Origin: UBA4722 sp041690995
GTDB taxonomy: Bacteria; Pseudomonadota; Gammaproteobacteria; DSM-16500
NCBI GenBank assembly: GCA_041690995.1
Contig: JBEPVM010000005.1
Coordinates: forward strand, 1 to 57,838
Reading direction: 5' to 3'
DNA: 57,838 nucleotides
The notes under the pieces: generated by a model
The model's input: only the letters and a program-made list of their open reading frames with translations
Told to the model about the DNA's origin: nothing
Database searches by the model: none
Part shown: piece after piece, positions 25,961 to 33,628 of the stretch
Numbering within the stretch: the stretch's first letter is position 1
Layout of the letters: the number at the start of each line of letters is the position of its first letter
Program-made: the position numbers and the translations under genes

Positions 25961-26412
25961 GCGAACAGATTATCCTTGTCCGGCGCACTGCACTTAACTT
26001 ATTGGCGCGCCGCGAACATTCCGTGGCGGAACTGTCTCGCAAATTACAGCGCAAATTGTTCAATATAACCGATATTAATACTGTACTTTCGATGCTCGCC
26101 ACAGAAAATTTAGTCAATGACGCGCGCTTTATAGAAAATTTTACTCATTATAGACGCTCTAAAGGCTATGGTCCCCTTCGCATTCGAGCGGAACTCATAG
26201 AACGTGGTATTGCACAAGATTTAATTGAACATCATCTCAAAATCCTCGACAATACCTGGCTTGATGATGCCCATCGTGTATGGCAAAAGCGCTTTAAAAA
26301 TAGTTTGCCGCACGATTTTAAATCCCGCGCCCGACAAATGCGTTTTTTGCAATACCGTGGATTTACATCTGAACACATTAACTTTATTTTTCATAGCGAT
26401 GATGAGACATGA
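25957..26412 (+). CDS. recX: Regulatory protein RecX, probable CTG start
   Basis: RecX inhibits RecA filament growth. The family core is present: LLARREHSVAELSRKL, NDARFIENFTHYRRSKGYGP, IRAELIERGI and a C-terminal RGFTSEHINFIF. No ATG or GTG is available in frame upstream of LLARREH. A CTG at 25957 overlaps the recA stop (CTGA) and has GAGGAG eight bases upstream, giving 151 aa, close to the family's usual 150-165. A TTG at 26002 would give 136 aa, lacks a ribosome site and cuts the conserved first helix. The stop overlaps the alaS ATG (ATGA). Confidence 0.85.
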   Translation: MSEQIILVRRTALNLLARREHSVAELSRKLQRKLFNITDINTVLSMLATENLVNDARFIENFTHYRRSKGYGPLRIRAELIERGIAQDLIEHHLKILDNTWLDDAHRVWQKRFKNSLPHDFKSRARQMRFLQYRGFTSEHINFIFHSDDET

Positions 26413-29000
26413 TAACCAAACAAAACCCGACTGTTTTGAGCACGAACCAACTACGCGATTTATTTTTAGATTATTTTCGTCGATACGAACATCAAATAAT
26501 CCCCAGCAGTTCGCTCGTTCCAGGCAATGACCCCACTTTATTATTTACCAATGCGGGCATGGTACAATTTAAAGATATTTTCCTGGGCAAAGAAAAATTC
26601 GCTTATACACGCGCAGCCTCTGTACAACGGTGTATACGCGCAGGTGGCAAACATAATGATTTAGAAAACGTGGGTTATACCGCTCGTCATCACACTTTTT
26701 TTGAAATGCTGGGTAATTTCAGTTTTGGAGATTATTTTAAACGCGAAGCGATTCAATTTGCCTGGCGATTTCTGACAGAGATTTTACACTTACCTGTCGA
26801 AAAATTATGGATCACTGTTTACCGTGAAGATACTGAAGCAGCAGATATCTGGCTGAATGAAATAAAAATTGATCCCCAAAGACTCACCTACTGCGGTGAA
26901 GAAAGTAATTTCTGGTCTATGGGACCCACAGGGCCTTGTGGTTCTTGCACTGAAATTTTTTATGATCACGGCGCAGATGTTGCAGGCGGGCCACCAGGCA
27001 GTCCCGATGAAAATGGTGATCGTTATGTTGAAATCTGGAACCTCGTCTTTATGAAGTACGATCGAGCCGCAGATGGCACATTAACACCACTACCGAATCC
27101 GTCTGTTGATACTGGCATGGGATTAGAACGTATCGCAGCTGTGATGCAAGGCGTACACAGTAATTACTCGATTGATGTCTTCCAAGCCTTAATAAAAGCC
27201 ATTACAACACTCGCCCATAGACAGGATCTCGCCTATCCCTCATTGTGCGTCATTGCAGATCATATTCGTTCTGCGGCCTTCTTAATCACTGAGGGCGTGT
27301 ATCCTGCTAATGAAGGTCGCGGCTATGTCTTACGCCGTATTATTCGTCGCGCATTGCGTCACGGTAATCAATTAGGTTTTACTACTGAGCCTTTCTTTTA
27401 TAAATTAGTGACTCCGCTCATCACTGAAATGGGTAAAGCCTATCCTGAATTATCTAAAGCAAAAACAACTATTGAAAAAATACTACTTCAAGAAGAAGAA
27501 CAGTTTAGCATCACATTAGCGCAAGGCTTAAAACTCTTTGAGCAAGCCACTCAGCATCTCAAAGAGAATATGATTCCAGGCGATATTCTTTTTAAGTTAT
27601 ATGATACGTATGGTTTTCCTATTGATTTAACGGCTGATATTGCACGTGAACGTCATTTAACTCTTGATTATGATAGTTTCGAGGCAGCAATGAATGAACA
27701 ACGCGATCGCTCAAGACAAGCCAATAAATTCACGGCGGTTTATGCAGTGGGCGCACATGTTGATCCGACTGAATTTACAGGTTACAAAGATGAATTACTT
27801 TCTAATACCACTGGAAAAATTATCGCGCTTTATCAGGATGATAAACCCGTCACTGTATTACCCAGAGGCGCAACAGGCGCTATTATAGTAGATCGTACCC
27901 CTTTTTATGCTGAATCGGGCGGACAAGTCGGGGACCAAGGTATTTTAAAAACGTCTGATGCAGTGTTTCAGGTATCTGATACTCAGAAACAAGGCCAAGC
28001 CTTTGCGCATGTCGGCACTGTCAACACAGGCCAATTTCAAGTAGGTGATACTATTTATGCGGAAGTTGATACAGAACGTCGTGGAGCTATCGTATTAAAC
28101 CATACAGCAACACATTTATTGCATCGAGTCTTACGTCAGCTACTAGGTGAACATGTCGTACAGAAAGGTTCTTTAGTAGAACCCGACCGCCTGCGATTTG
28201 ATTTTTCTCATCACTTACCTATCACTCCCGAAGAAATAAAAAAAATAGAACAAGCTGTTAATCAAGACATTCGTTCTAATCACGCCGCGAGTGTAGATAT
28301 TACCTCGCCAGAAAAAGCAATAGAAAATGGTGCCATCGCTTTATTTGAAGAAAAATATGGAGATGAAGTACGCGTGGTACGCTTTGGTGATTCCGTAGAA
28401 CTCTGTGGCGGCACGCACGCACACCATACAGGTAATATTGGTTTATTTAAAATTACCTCTGAATCGGGCGTTGCGGCGGGTATTCGCCGTCTCGAAGCAG
28501 TCACTGGAACAGGCGCTTTGCGCTGGATTGAAAAACGTGAAATGGATTCTAAACAAAAATTATCACAACTCGAAGATGAAAAGCGCTTATTAGAAAAACA
28601 ATTAATGCAATTAAAAGAAAAATTAGCGGGTACTTTAAGCCAGGATTTAGTTGCTCGCGCCCGCAACATGAATGGCATCAACATCGTCACTGCCCAATTA
28701 GAAAATACGGATACTAAATCATTACGCAGTACAGTGGACCATCTTAAAAATAAACTCAAGAGCGCTGTTATCGCCCTTGCCACTGTGGAAAATAACAAAG
28801 TCACTATTATTACAGGCGTCACACAAGATAATACAGGGAAAATAAAAGCAGGCGAATTAGCTAGTATGATTGCATCACAAGTCGGTGGGAAAGGCGGTGG
28901 CCGTGCAGATTTAGCGGAAGCGGGTGGCAATCAACCTGGGAATTTAACGGCTGCATTAGAATCAGTTTACCCATGGATCGAACAGAAATTAAAAAATTAA
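26409..29000 (+). CDS. alaS: Alanyl-tRNA synthetase
   Basis: An 863-aa class II synthetase that charges tRNA-Ala. Features in order: the aminoacylation domain (FLDYFRRYEHQIIPSSSLVP near 14, TNAGMVQFK, CIRAGGKHNDLENVG, HHTFFEMLGNFSFGDYFK), the tRNA-recognition domain, and the editing domain with HTATHLLHRVL and CGGTHAHHTG (zinc-type H, H, C, H). The C-terminal domain ends with GGKGGGRADLAEAGG. Full length. It starts within the recX stop (ATGA overlap), so recA-recX-alaS is one unit. A MITE follows 12 bases after the stop. Confidence 0.97.
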   Translation: MITKQNPTVLSTNQLRDLFLDYFRRYEHQIIPSSSLVPGNDPTLLFTNAGMVQFKDIFLGKEKFAYTRAASVQRCIRAGGKHNDLENVGYTARHHTFFEMLGNFSFGDYFKREAIQFAWRFLTEILHLPVEKLWITVYREDTEAADIWLNEIKIDPQRLTYCGEESNFWSMGPTGPCGSCTEIFYDHGADVAGGPPGSPDENGDRYVEIWNLVFMKYDRAADGTLTPLPNPSVDTGMGLERIAAVMQGVHSNYSIDVFQALIKAITTLAHRQDLAYPSLCVIADHIRSAAFLITEGVYPANEGRGYVLRRIIRRALRHGNQLGFTTEPFFYKLVTPLITEMGKAYPELSKAKTTIEKILLQEEEQFSITLAQGLKLFEQATQHLKENMIPGDILFKLYDTYGFPIDLTADIARERHLTLDYDSFEAAMNEQRDRSRQANKFTAVYAVGAHVDPTEFTGYKDELLSNTTGKIIALYQDDKPVTVLPRGATGAIIVDRTPFYAESGGQVGDQGILKTSDAVFQVSDTQKQGQAFAHVGTVNTGQFQVGDTIYAEVDTERRGAIVLNHTATHLLHRVLRQLLGEHVVQKGSLVEPDRLRFDFSHHLPITPEEIKKIEQAVNQDIRSNHAASVDITSPEKAIENGAIALFEEKYGDEVRVVRFGDSVELCGGTHAHHTGNIGLFKITSESGVAAGIRRLEAVTGTGALRWIEKREMDSKQKLSQLEDEKRLLEKQLMQLKEKLAGTLSQDLVARARNMNGINIVTAQLENTDTKSLRSTVDHLKNKLKSAVIALATVENNKVTIITGVTQDNTGKIKAGELASMIASQVGGKGGGRADLAEAGGNQPGNLTAALESVYPWIEQKLKN

Positions 29001-29012
29001 GAAATTAAAAAA

Positions 29013-29211
29013 GAGAATGTTCAACCGTGTCATTCCCGCGAAGGCGGGAACCTATTCTGACGTGCAACTAAACCTGTCTTGGTAAGTGCAAATTATTTTA
29101 CTAAGGTCATTTTAGCTAGAGGGCAGAATGGGTTCCCGCCTTCGCGGGAATGACAAGCTTTCGCGGGAAGACAAGCTTTCCAGGGAATGACACAGTTAAA
29201 TGAACATTCTC
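29013..29211. mobile_element. MITE-like element, copy 3 (complete, 199 bp) with possible 8-bp target duplication
   Basis: The left end is GAGAATGTTC and the right end is its complement GAACATTCTC. The arms contain CATTCCCGCGAAGGCGGGAA and its mirror. The right arm holds a local duplication of CGCGGGAATGACAAGCTT. Immediately outside each end is TTAAAAAA (29005-29012 and 29212-29219), which looks like an 8-bp target-site duplication, although the sequence is low-complexity. Located between alaS and lysC. Confidence 0.85.
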
Positions 29212-29224
29212 TTAAAAAATTAAC

Positions 29225-29267
29225 ATGTCTATTTTATAGACATAGCAATCCCTATCGTGCATGATAG
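29225..29267 (+). promoter_or_regulatory. Two small hairpins in the lysC leader
   Basis: A perfect inverted repeat ATGTCTAT-TTT-ATAGACAT (29225-29243) is followed by CTATC-N6-GATAG (29252-29267), both upstream of the lysC ATG at 29296. They could be an operator or leader structures. I do not recognise a riboswitch here; the leader is too short for the lysine riboswitch. Confidence 0.3.
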
Positions 29268-29295
29268 CTAATTTAAAAGAGAGATTAAAATAACC

Positions 29296-30546
29296 ATGGC
29301 GCTATTAGTTCAAAAATTTGGTGGCAGCTCACTCGGCACGTTGGAGCGCATCAAACACGTGGCGGCAAAAATATGTCATGCCAAACAAGAAGGCCATCAA
29401 ATTGTCGTGGTTGTTTCAGCCATGCAAGGTGAAACAGATAGACTCATTCAACTTGCTAATACGCTTACCGATGAGCCTAATCCCCGAGAGTATGATGTAT
29501 TAATCGCGACTGGCGAGCAAGTATCGATGTCACTCCTCGCTATCGCACTCAATAGCATGGGCTGTTCTGCGCGTTCCTACACAGGCTCCCAGGTGGGCAT
29601 TGAGACGGATCAAGTCCATACAAAAGCACGCATTTTAAATGTCAGAACAGCTCTTATTTCAAAAGAATTAGCCGAAGGTCATGTGGTCATTGTAGCAGGC
29701 TTCCAAGGAATCAATTCACAAGGCGATACGACTACACTAGGTCGTGGTGGTTCTGATACAACCGGAGTCGCCATCGCAGCAGCTCTGAATGCGGATGAAT
29801 GCCAGATTTATACAGATGTGGAAGGGGTTTTCACCACCGACCCACGCATTATTCCGCAGGCACGTTTATTATCACAAATCAGCTTTGAAGAAATGTTAGA
29901 AATGGCGAGTCTAGGCGCGAAAGTGTTACAAATGCGCTCGGTGGAGTTAGCTAGCAAACACAACCTTCCTGTACGGGTACTTTCTACTTTCAGTCATCAC
30001 CCAGGCACTCTGGTTACTTTTGAGGATAAAATTATGCAAAAACGTCTAGTCTCGGGTGTTGCCTTCAGCCGTGAAGAGGCCATTATCACCCTAAACGGCG
30101 TTCCCAATCGCCCTGGGATTGAAGGGTATATTTTAGGTTTAGTCAGCGATGCCCATATTGAAATTGATATGATCGCCCAAAACGCAACAGATAAAGAAAC
30201 TAATGACCTCACTTTTACATTGCACCGCAAAGACTATCCCAATACATTAAAAATTATCCAGAAAATTGCAGATGAATTACCCATTGCATCCATTAAAAGT
30301 AATACAAAAGTCGCAAAATTATCTTTAGTTGGCATTGGTATGCGTTCTCACCCGGGTGTCGCAAGCAAAATGTTCCAGGCACTTGGGCAGGCAGGTATTA
30401 ATATTTCAATGATAACCACCTCCGAAATTAAAATTTCTGTCATTATCGAGGAAGAAAGTTTAGAACACGGCGTACATGCGGTTCATACCGCTTTTGAGTT
30501 AGATAAACAGCCCTCAGAACAAAAACAGATGTTCATGGAAGCATAA
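29296..30546 (+). CDS. lysC: Aspartokinase
   Basis: Phosphorylates aspartate, the first step to lysine, threonine and methionine. The 416-aa sequence has the kinase domain (VQKFGGSSLGT at 5-15, TTLGRGGSDTTGVAIAAALN, VYTDVEGVFTTDPR-type block here IYTDVEGVFTTDPR) and two C-terminal ACT domains for feedback control (starting near 265 and 345; GVASKMFQALGQAGINISMI). It is a single-function aspartokinase of the Pseudomonas LysC type. Gene order alaS-lysC-csrA-tRNA-Ser-tRNA-Arg is like that of Pseudomonas. Two hairpins precede it. Confidence 0.95.
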   Translation: MALLVQKFGGSSLGTLERIKHVAAKICHAKQEGHQIVVVVSAMQGETDRLIQLANTLTDEPNPREYDVLIATGEQVSMSLLAIALNSMGCSARSYTGSQVGIETDQVHTKARILNVRTALISKELAEGHVVIVAGFQGINSQGDTTTLGRGGSDTTGVAIAAALNADECQIYTDVEGVFTTDPRIIPQARLLSQISFEEMLEMASLGAKVLQMRSVELASKHNLPVRVLSTFSHHPGTLVTFEDKIMQKRLVSGVAFSREEAIITLNGVPNRPGIEGYILGLVSDAHIEIDMIAQNATDKETNDLTFTLHRKDYPNTLKIIQKIADELPIASIKSNTKVAKLSLVGIGMRSHPGVASKMFQALGQAGINISMITTSEIKISVIIEEESLEHGVHAVHTAFELDKQPSEQKQMFMEA

Positions 30547-30833
30547 TTCTATTTTAACCAACTGATAAATATAATATTATTACACTCTGAAACAAAGAGA
30601 GGATGACTGGGTTTCTTCCCTCTCGAGATACCTCACCCCGCAAGGTTTATCCGACACCACTACAATATTATCAATATTATAAAATCTTGTTTGCACAAGG
30701 AGACCATATTGTTTACCATTGCAACCCTGAAAGTCACCATGAACCACGGTAGATCCGAAATATTAAAAACATATTTAGGGACGTTACTACAGAGGTGAAG
30801 TTATTATAACAAGGCAGTTTAAGGAGAAATAAG

Positions 30834-31106
30834 ATGCTCATTTTGACAAGGCGTGTAGGCGAAACACTCATTATAGGCGATGATGTTGTGGTCACCGTAT
30901 TAGGAATCAAAGGAAATCAGGTACGTATCGGGATTAATGCACCTAAAAATGTGTCTGTACACCGTGAAGAGATTTATCAGCGTATTCAACAAGAAAAGAC
31001 ACCGTCTCCCACAAAAAATGTTACAGACGAGTCTATTGAATCCGAAAAAAAACCTAAAGAAAAAAATAAAAAACCTAAAAGTGAAGACCCTAAAAGTGAA
31101 GAGTAG
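30834..31106 (+). CDS. csrA: Carbon storage regulator CsrA with extended C-terminus
   Basis: A post-transcriptional regulator that binds GGA motifs in mRNA leaders. Residues 1-55 are classical CsrA: MLILTRRVGETLIIGDDV, then VRIGINAPKNVSVHREEIYQ, with L4, R6 and R44-type RNA contacts. Most CsrA proteins end near residue 61-65; this one continues to 90 with a Lys/Glu/Pro-rich tail (KKPKSEDPKSEE). AAGGAGA lies eight bases before the ATG. It is followed by a hairpin and tRNA-Ser. In Legionella and Coxiella CsrA controls the switch between replicative and transmissive phases. Confidence 0.94.
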   Translation: MLILTRRVGETLIIGDDVVVTVLGIKGNQVRIGINAPKNVSVHREEIYQRIQQEKTPSPTKNVTDESIESEKKPKEKNKKPKSEDPKSEE

Positions 31107-31149
31107 TTCTATATTCATGAGATCATCATTTTTTAATTTTTAATACATT

Positions 31150-31169
31150 CCCGCATATTGCTGTGCGGG
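31150..31169 (+). terminator. Putative csrA terminator
   Basis: CCCGCA-N8-TGCGGG forms a six-pair GC-rich stem 44 bases after the csrA stop, followed by GTAATTTT. The U-run is short, so termination may be partial and read into tRNA-Ser. Confidence 0.45.
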
Positions 31170-31207
31170 GTAATTTTCGACTGATTTTTTTATATTTATA
31201 GTATATT

Positions 31208-31300
31208 GGAGAGATGGCCGAGAGGCTGAAGGCGCTCCCCTGCTAAGGGAGTATGGGGCCAAAAGCTCCATCGAGGGTTCGAATCCCTCTCTCTCCGCCA
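31208..31300 (+). tRNA. tRNA-Ser (GCT anticodon)
   Basis: A 93-base tRNA with acceptor stem GGAGAGA/TCTCTCC, D-arm with GCCGAGAGGCTGAAGGC, anticodon loop CTGCTAA (anticodon GCT, reading AGC/AGT), long variable arm, T-loop TTCGAAT and encoded CCA at 31298-31300. Its place after csrA matches E. coli serV. A TATAGT at 31197-31202 may be its -10 box. Confidence 0.95.
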
Positions 31301-31405
31301 AATAAGAAATTTTTTCTTTGAGTTTCCTTTGATTTTTATAAAGTTTCCTTGACTCCCTCTCTTTTTTTCATTAATGTCTCCCCTCTTTTCATTGTAAATT
31401 TTAGT

Positions 31406-31485
<80 letters not shown>

Positions 31486-31523
31486 CACCAATAGAACAAA
31501 ACCCTAAAGCTGTTACACACACT

Positions 31524-31600
31524 GCGCCCGTAGCTCAGTTGGATAGAGTATCTGGCTTCGAACCAGGTGGTCGGGAGTTCGAATCTCTCCGGGCGCGCCA
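31524..31600 (+). tRNA. tRNA-Arg (TCG anticodon)
   Basis: Nearly identical to the tRNA 112 bases upstream: five differences in 74 positions. The loop is CTTCGAA, so the anticodon is TCG, reading CGA. The anticodon stem is TCTGG/CCAGG, the discriminator is G73 and CCA is encoded (31598-31600). A TCG arginine tRNA is unusual in Gammaproteobacteria, where ICG normally reads CGA. Confidence 0.9.
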
Positions 31601-31642
31601 TCCATGGCAATTGCACTCAACTTCTTATTTTGTGGGGATCAC

Positions 31643-31882
31643 TCAACTCGCAATGACGGCGCGAAGATTGCATTCTTTATCACGCTTAATGACAGTATTC
31701 ATGCCTTTTAAAAATCCACGCTTTTTCTTAATATCTTGAACAGGCACAAATTCCAGTCGATTTTGATAATGAAATATATGTAGCTTTACTCCTGGCAATA
31801 AATTCATAGGCTCGCGCACTTCTCTGGGGATAACAATTTGATATTTTGGAGAAATAACAACCGTTTGTATATGTTCTCCCAT
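31643..31882 (-). CDS. AbrB/SpoVT-like swapped-hairpin DNA-binding protein (orphan antitoxin-like)
   Basis: A 79-aa protein whose first 48 residues form the AbrB/MazE swapped-hairpin domain: VVISPKYQIVIPREVREPMN then LPGVKLHIFHYQNRLEFVP. Such proteins are usually antitoxins of VapC or MazF toxins, but no toxin gene follows it. The C-terminal 12 residues (CNLRAVIAS) are encoded by a fragment resembling a common interspersed repeat (CGTCATTGCGAG), suggesting that the original C-terminus and perhaps the partner were lost. The direct repeats at 31881 and 31911 may be its operator. Confidence 0.75.
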   Translation of the reverse strand: MGEHIQTVVISPKYQIVIPREVREPMNLLPGVKLHIFHYQNRLEFVPVQDIKKKRGFLKGMNTVIKRDKECNLRAVIAS

Positions 31883-31918
31883 CGATAACTTATTTGTATA
31901 AAAAATTATAATCGATAA
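31881..31918. promoter_or_regulatory. Direct repeats at the AbrB-like gene start
   Basis: ATCGATAA occurs twice in the same orientation (31881-31888 and 31911-31918), 30 bases apart, i.e. about three helical turns, overlapping the start codon and upstream region of the AbrB-like gene. Possible autoregulatory sites. Confidence 0.3.
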
Positions 31919-31993
31919 AGATCGTTAAATCAATGCAGATCAACTGTCTTTTCCTAGCCATGAAAATAGATAGTTAAACGAATATTTTTAAAA

Positions 31994-32536
31994 TTAAAGC
32001 TTCTTCTCCACCAGCATTTTCAAATCAGCCAGTCCAGTCTCAAAGTCTTTTCCAAGCATCGGCTTAAATACAAGACTCATCCAACGCTTAATAAGATTCT
32101 TACCTGAGTCTCCTCGATCCGTCCAAGTGACTCTTGTATCATCACCTTCAGGCACAAAATTAAGCTCGCCTTGGAAAGTAGACTGTGATCGCCCCATGTC
32201 GATATAAATATCATACGCAACGCCTGTTTGTGGATTCATTGAGGTAAATTGCATCCAGCCACTGCCCATTTTTTCGCTCTTCCAGCTTTGCTTAGCTCCA
32301 ATGCCCACTTTGGGTCCTTGATAAGTGTATTGCAATGTTGCATCTTTATGTGAATTCCACGGAACCCATTTTTCCCATTCTTTGAAATTATTTACAAATG
32401 GATAAATTTGCTTGGGAGTTGCATGAATAGTCATGGAGCGCGAGACTATCCATTTAGATGGAATCAAAAACCCTCCAATCACAAAAATACCCGATAAAAT
32501 AAGCAGAATGCTTAGCAGAATTTTTAGGATTCGCAT
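31994..32536 (-). CDS. SRPBCC (START-like) family protein with N-terminal anchor
   Basis: A 180-aa protein with one N-terminal membrane helix (residues 4-25, LKILLSILLILSGIFVIGG) followed by a polyketide-cyclase/START-like lipid-binding fold: MTIHATPKQIYPFVNNFKEW, then WVPW, GIGAKQSWKSEKMGSG, and DTRVTWTDRGDSG. It is probably anchored in the inner membrane facing the periplasm. Its ATG overlaps the last 13 bases of nagZ, so it is coupled to it. Ligand unknown. Confidence 0.75.
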   Translation of the reverse strand: MRILKILLSILLILSGIFVIGGFLIPSKWIVSRSMTIHATPKQIYPFVNNFKEWEKWVPWNSHKDATLQYTYQGPKVGIGAKQSWKSEKMGSGWMQFTSMNPQTGVAYDIYIDMGRSQSTFQGELNFVPEGDDTRVTWTDRGDSGKNLIKRWMSLVFKPMLGKDFETGLADLKMLVEKKL

Positions 32537-33624
32537 GTCTTGGTCTCTTCAGAAATATCAAAACGATAGCCTATTTTATTTTTTAATTCCACAATACGCC
32601 GATAGGCTTCATCAATACGGCTTTCTGCAATCTTGCCTGTCATAACAGCCTGCTCAATGATCTCGATAATTTCTTGAGGATCTGCTGGAGAAGCTACTAA
32701 TTGATTGCCGAATATTAATAGATCCGCCCCTGCGTTAACAGCCAGTTGCACTGCCTCTTCTAAACCATAATGATCTGTAATGGCTTTCATTTGCAAATCA
32801 TCTGTGACAACTACGCCATCAAAATTTAATTTTTTCCGCAGTAAATCTGTCGTCATAGCCGCAGAAAGACTCGCGGGATAACCTTGGTTATCTAAGCCCT
32901 GATGAACAACATGCGCGGTCATCACCATAAAATGGTTATGACCTTCTTCTTGTAACAATTGCCTATAGGGTTCTAATTCAGATGGCTGCCAGGTGTGTGT
33001 AATATCCACAAAACCTTCGTGTGTATCGCCTGTTGAGCTGCCATGTCCGGGAAAATGTTTATAAGCGCCTATCATTCCATGAGTTTGATAAACATTCGAA
33101 AATATTTTTGCATAATGAACTACTTTTTCAGGGTCTTCTGAAAAACTGCGATCTAATTTACCTATAATAGGATTATTGGGATTAATATTCACGTCCACAA
33201 GAGGTGCAAAATTAATATGAATACCATTTTCTTTTAATGTTTTTACCATTTGTTCTGCATATTGAGTAGCTTGTTCATCCGTACCTCGTGCAATTTCAGC
33301 CATAGAAAGCGTTTTAGGAAATCCATAGCTTTCTTTTAATCGGTTAACTTTACCACCTTCATAATCAATACTGATGAATAAAGGCAAAGGCATAGCCGCT
33401 TCTCGTGCGTATTCTTGTAATTGCTGAGTTAAGCGCTGTAATTGTTGGGGATCTTTAATATTATGCTGGTAGGTTTTCGTTTGAAAATCATAATCAAATA
33501 AAATAACGCCGCCAATGCGTTTGGCCAAAATCGCTTGAACAATAGGATCTTGTGGCTTTAATTCCATGCCTTTAAATCCCAGGATTAACATCTGCCCTAT
33601 TTTCTCTTTGAGCGTTAGAGTCAT
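32524..33624 (-). CDS. nagZ: Beta-N-acetylhexosaminidase (GH3)
   Basis: A 366-aa cytosolic GH3 enzyme that removes N-acetylglucosamine from anhydro-muropeptides in cell-wall recycling. Motifs: KIGQMLILGF at the N-terminus, SIDYEGGKVNRL, KHFPGHGSSTGDTHEG near 188-203 (the loop with the catalytic His) and VVVTDDLQM with the nucleophile Asp. GAGG is nine bases before the ATG. It starts four bases after the acnA stop region and overlaps the SRPBCC gene, forming acnA-nagZ-SRPBCC. The sequence is slightly longer than the short NagZ of E. coli (341). Confidence 0.9.
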   Translation of the reverse strand: MTLTLKEKIGQMLILGFKGMELKPQDPIVQAILAKRIGGVILFDYDFQTKTYQHNIKDPQQLQRLTQQLQEYAREAAMPLPLFISIDYEGGKVNRLKESYGFPKTLSMAEIARGTDEQATQYAEQMVKTLKENGIHINFAPLVDVNINPNNPIIGKLDRSFSEDPEKVVHYAKIFSNVYQTHGMIGAYKHFPGHGSSTGDTHEGFVDITHTWQPSELEPYRQLLQEEGHNHFMVMTAHVVHQGLDNQGYPASLSAAMTTDLLRKKLNFDGVVVTDDLQMKAITDHYGLEEAVQLAVNAGADLLIFGNQLVASPADPQEIIEIIEQAVMTGKIAESRIDEAYRRIVELKNKIGYRFDISEETKTCES

Positions 33625-33628
33625 TTTA

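Noticed and set aside
28280..28930. Long open frame on the minus strand opposite alaS (216 codons)
   Set aside because: It lies wholly inside the well-supported alaS gene and has an unlikely composition; it is a shadow frame.
30547..30833. Possible gene or small RNA between lysC and csrA
   Set aside because: No open frame with a start and ribosome site and no clear sRNA fold with terminator; probably the csrA promoter and leader, but I could not place the promoter with confidence.
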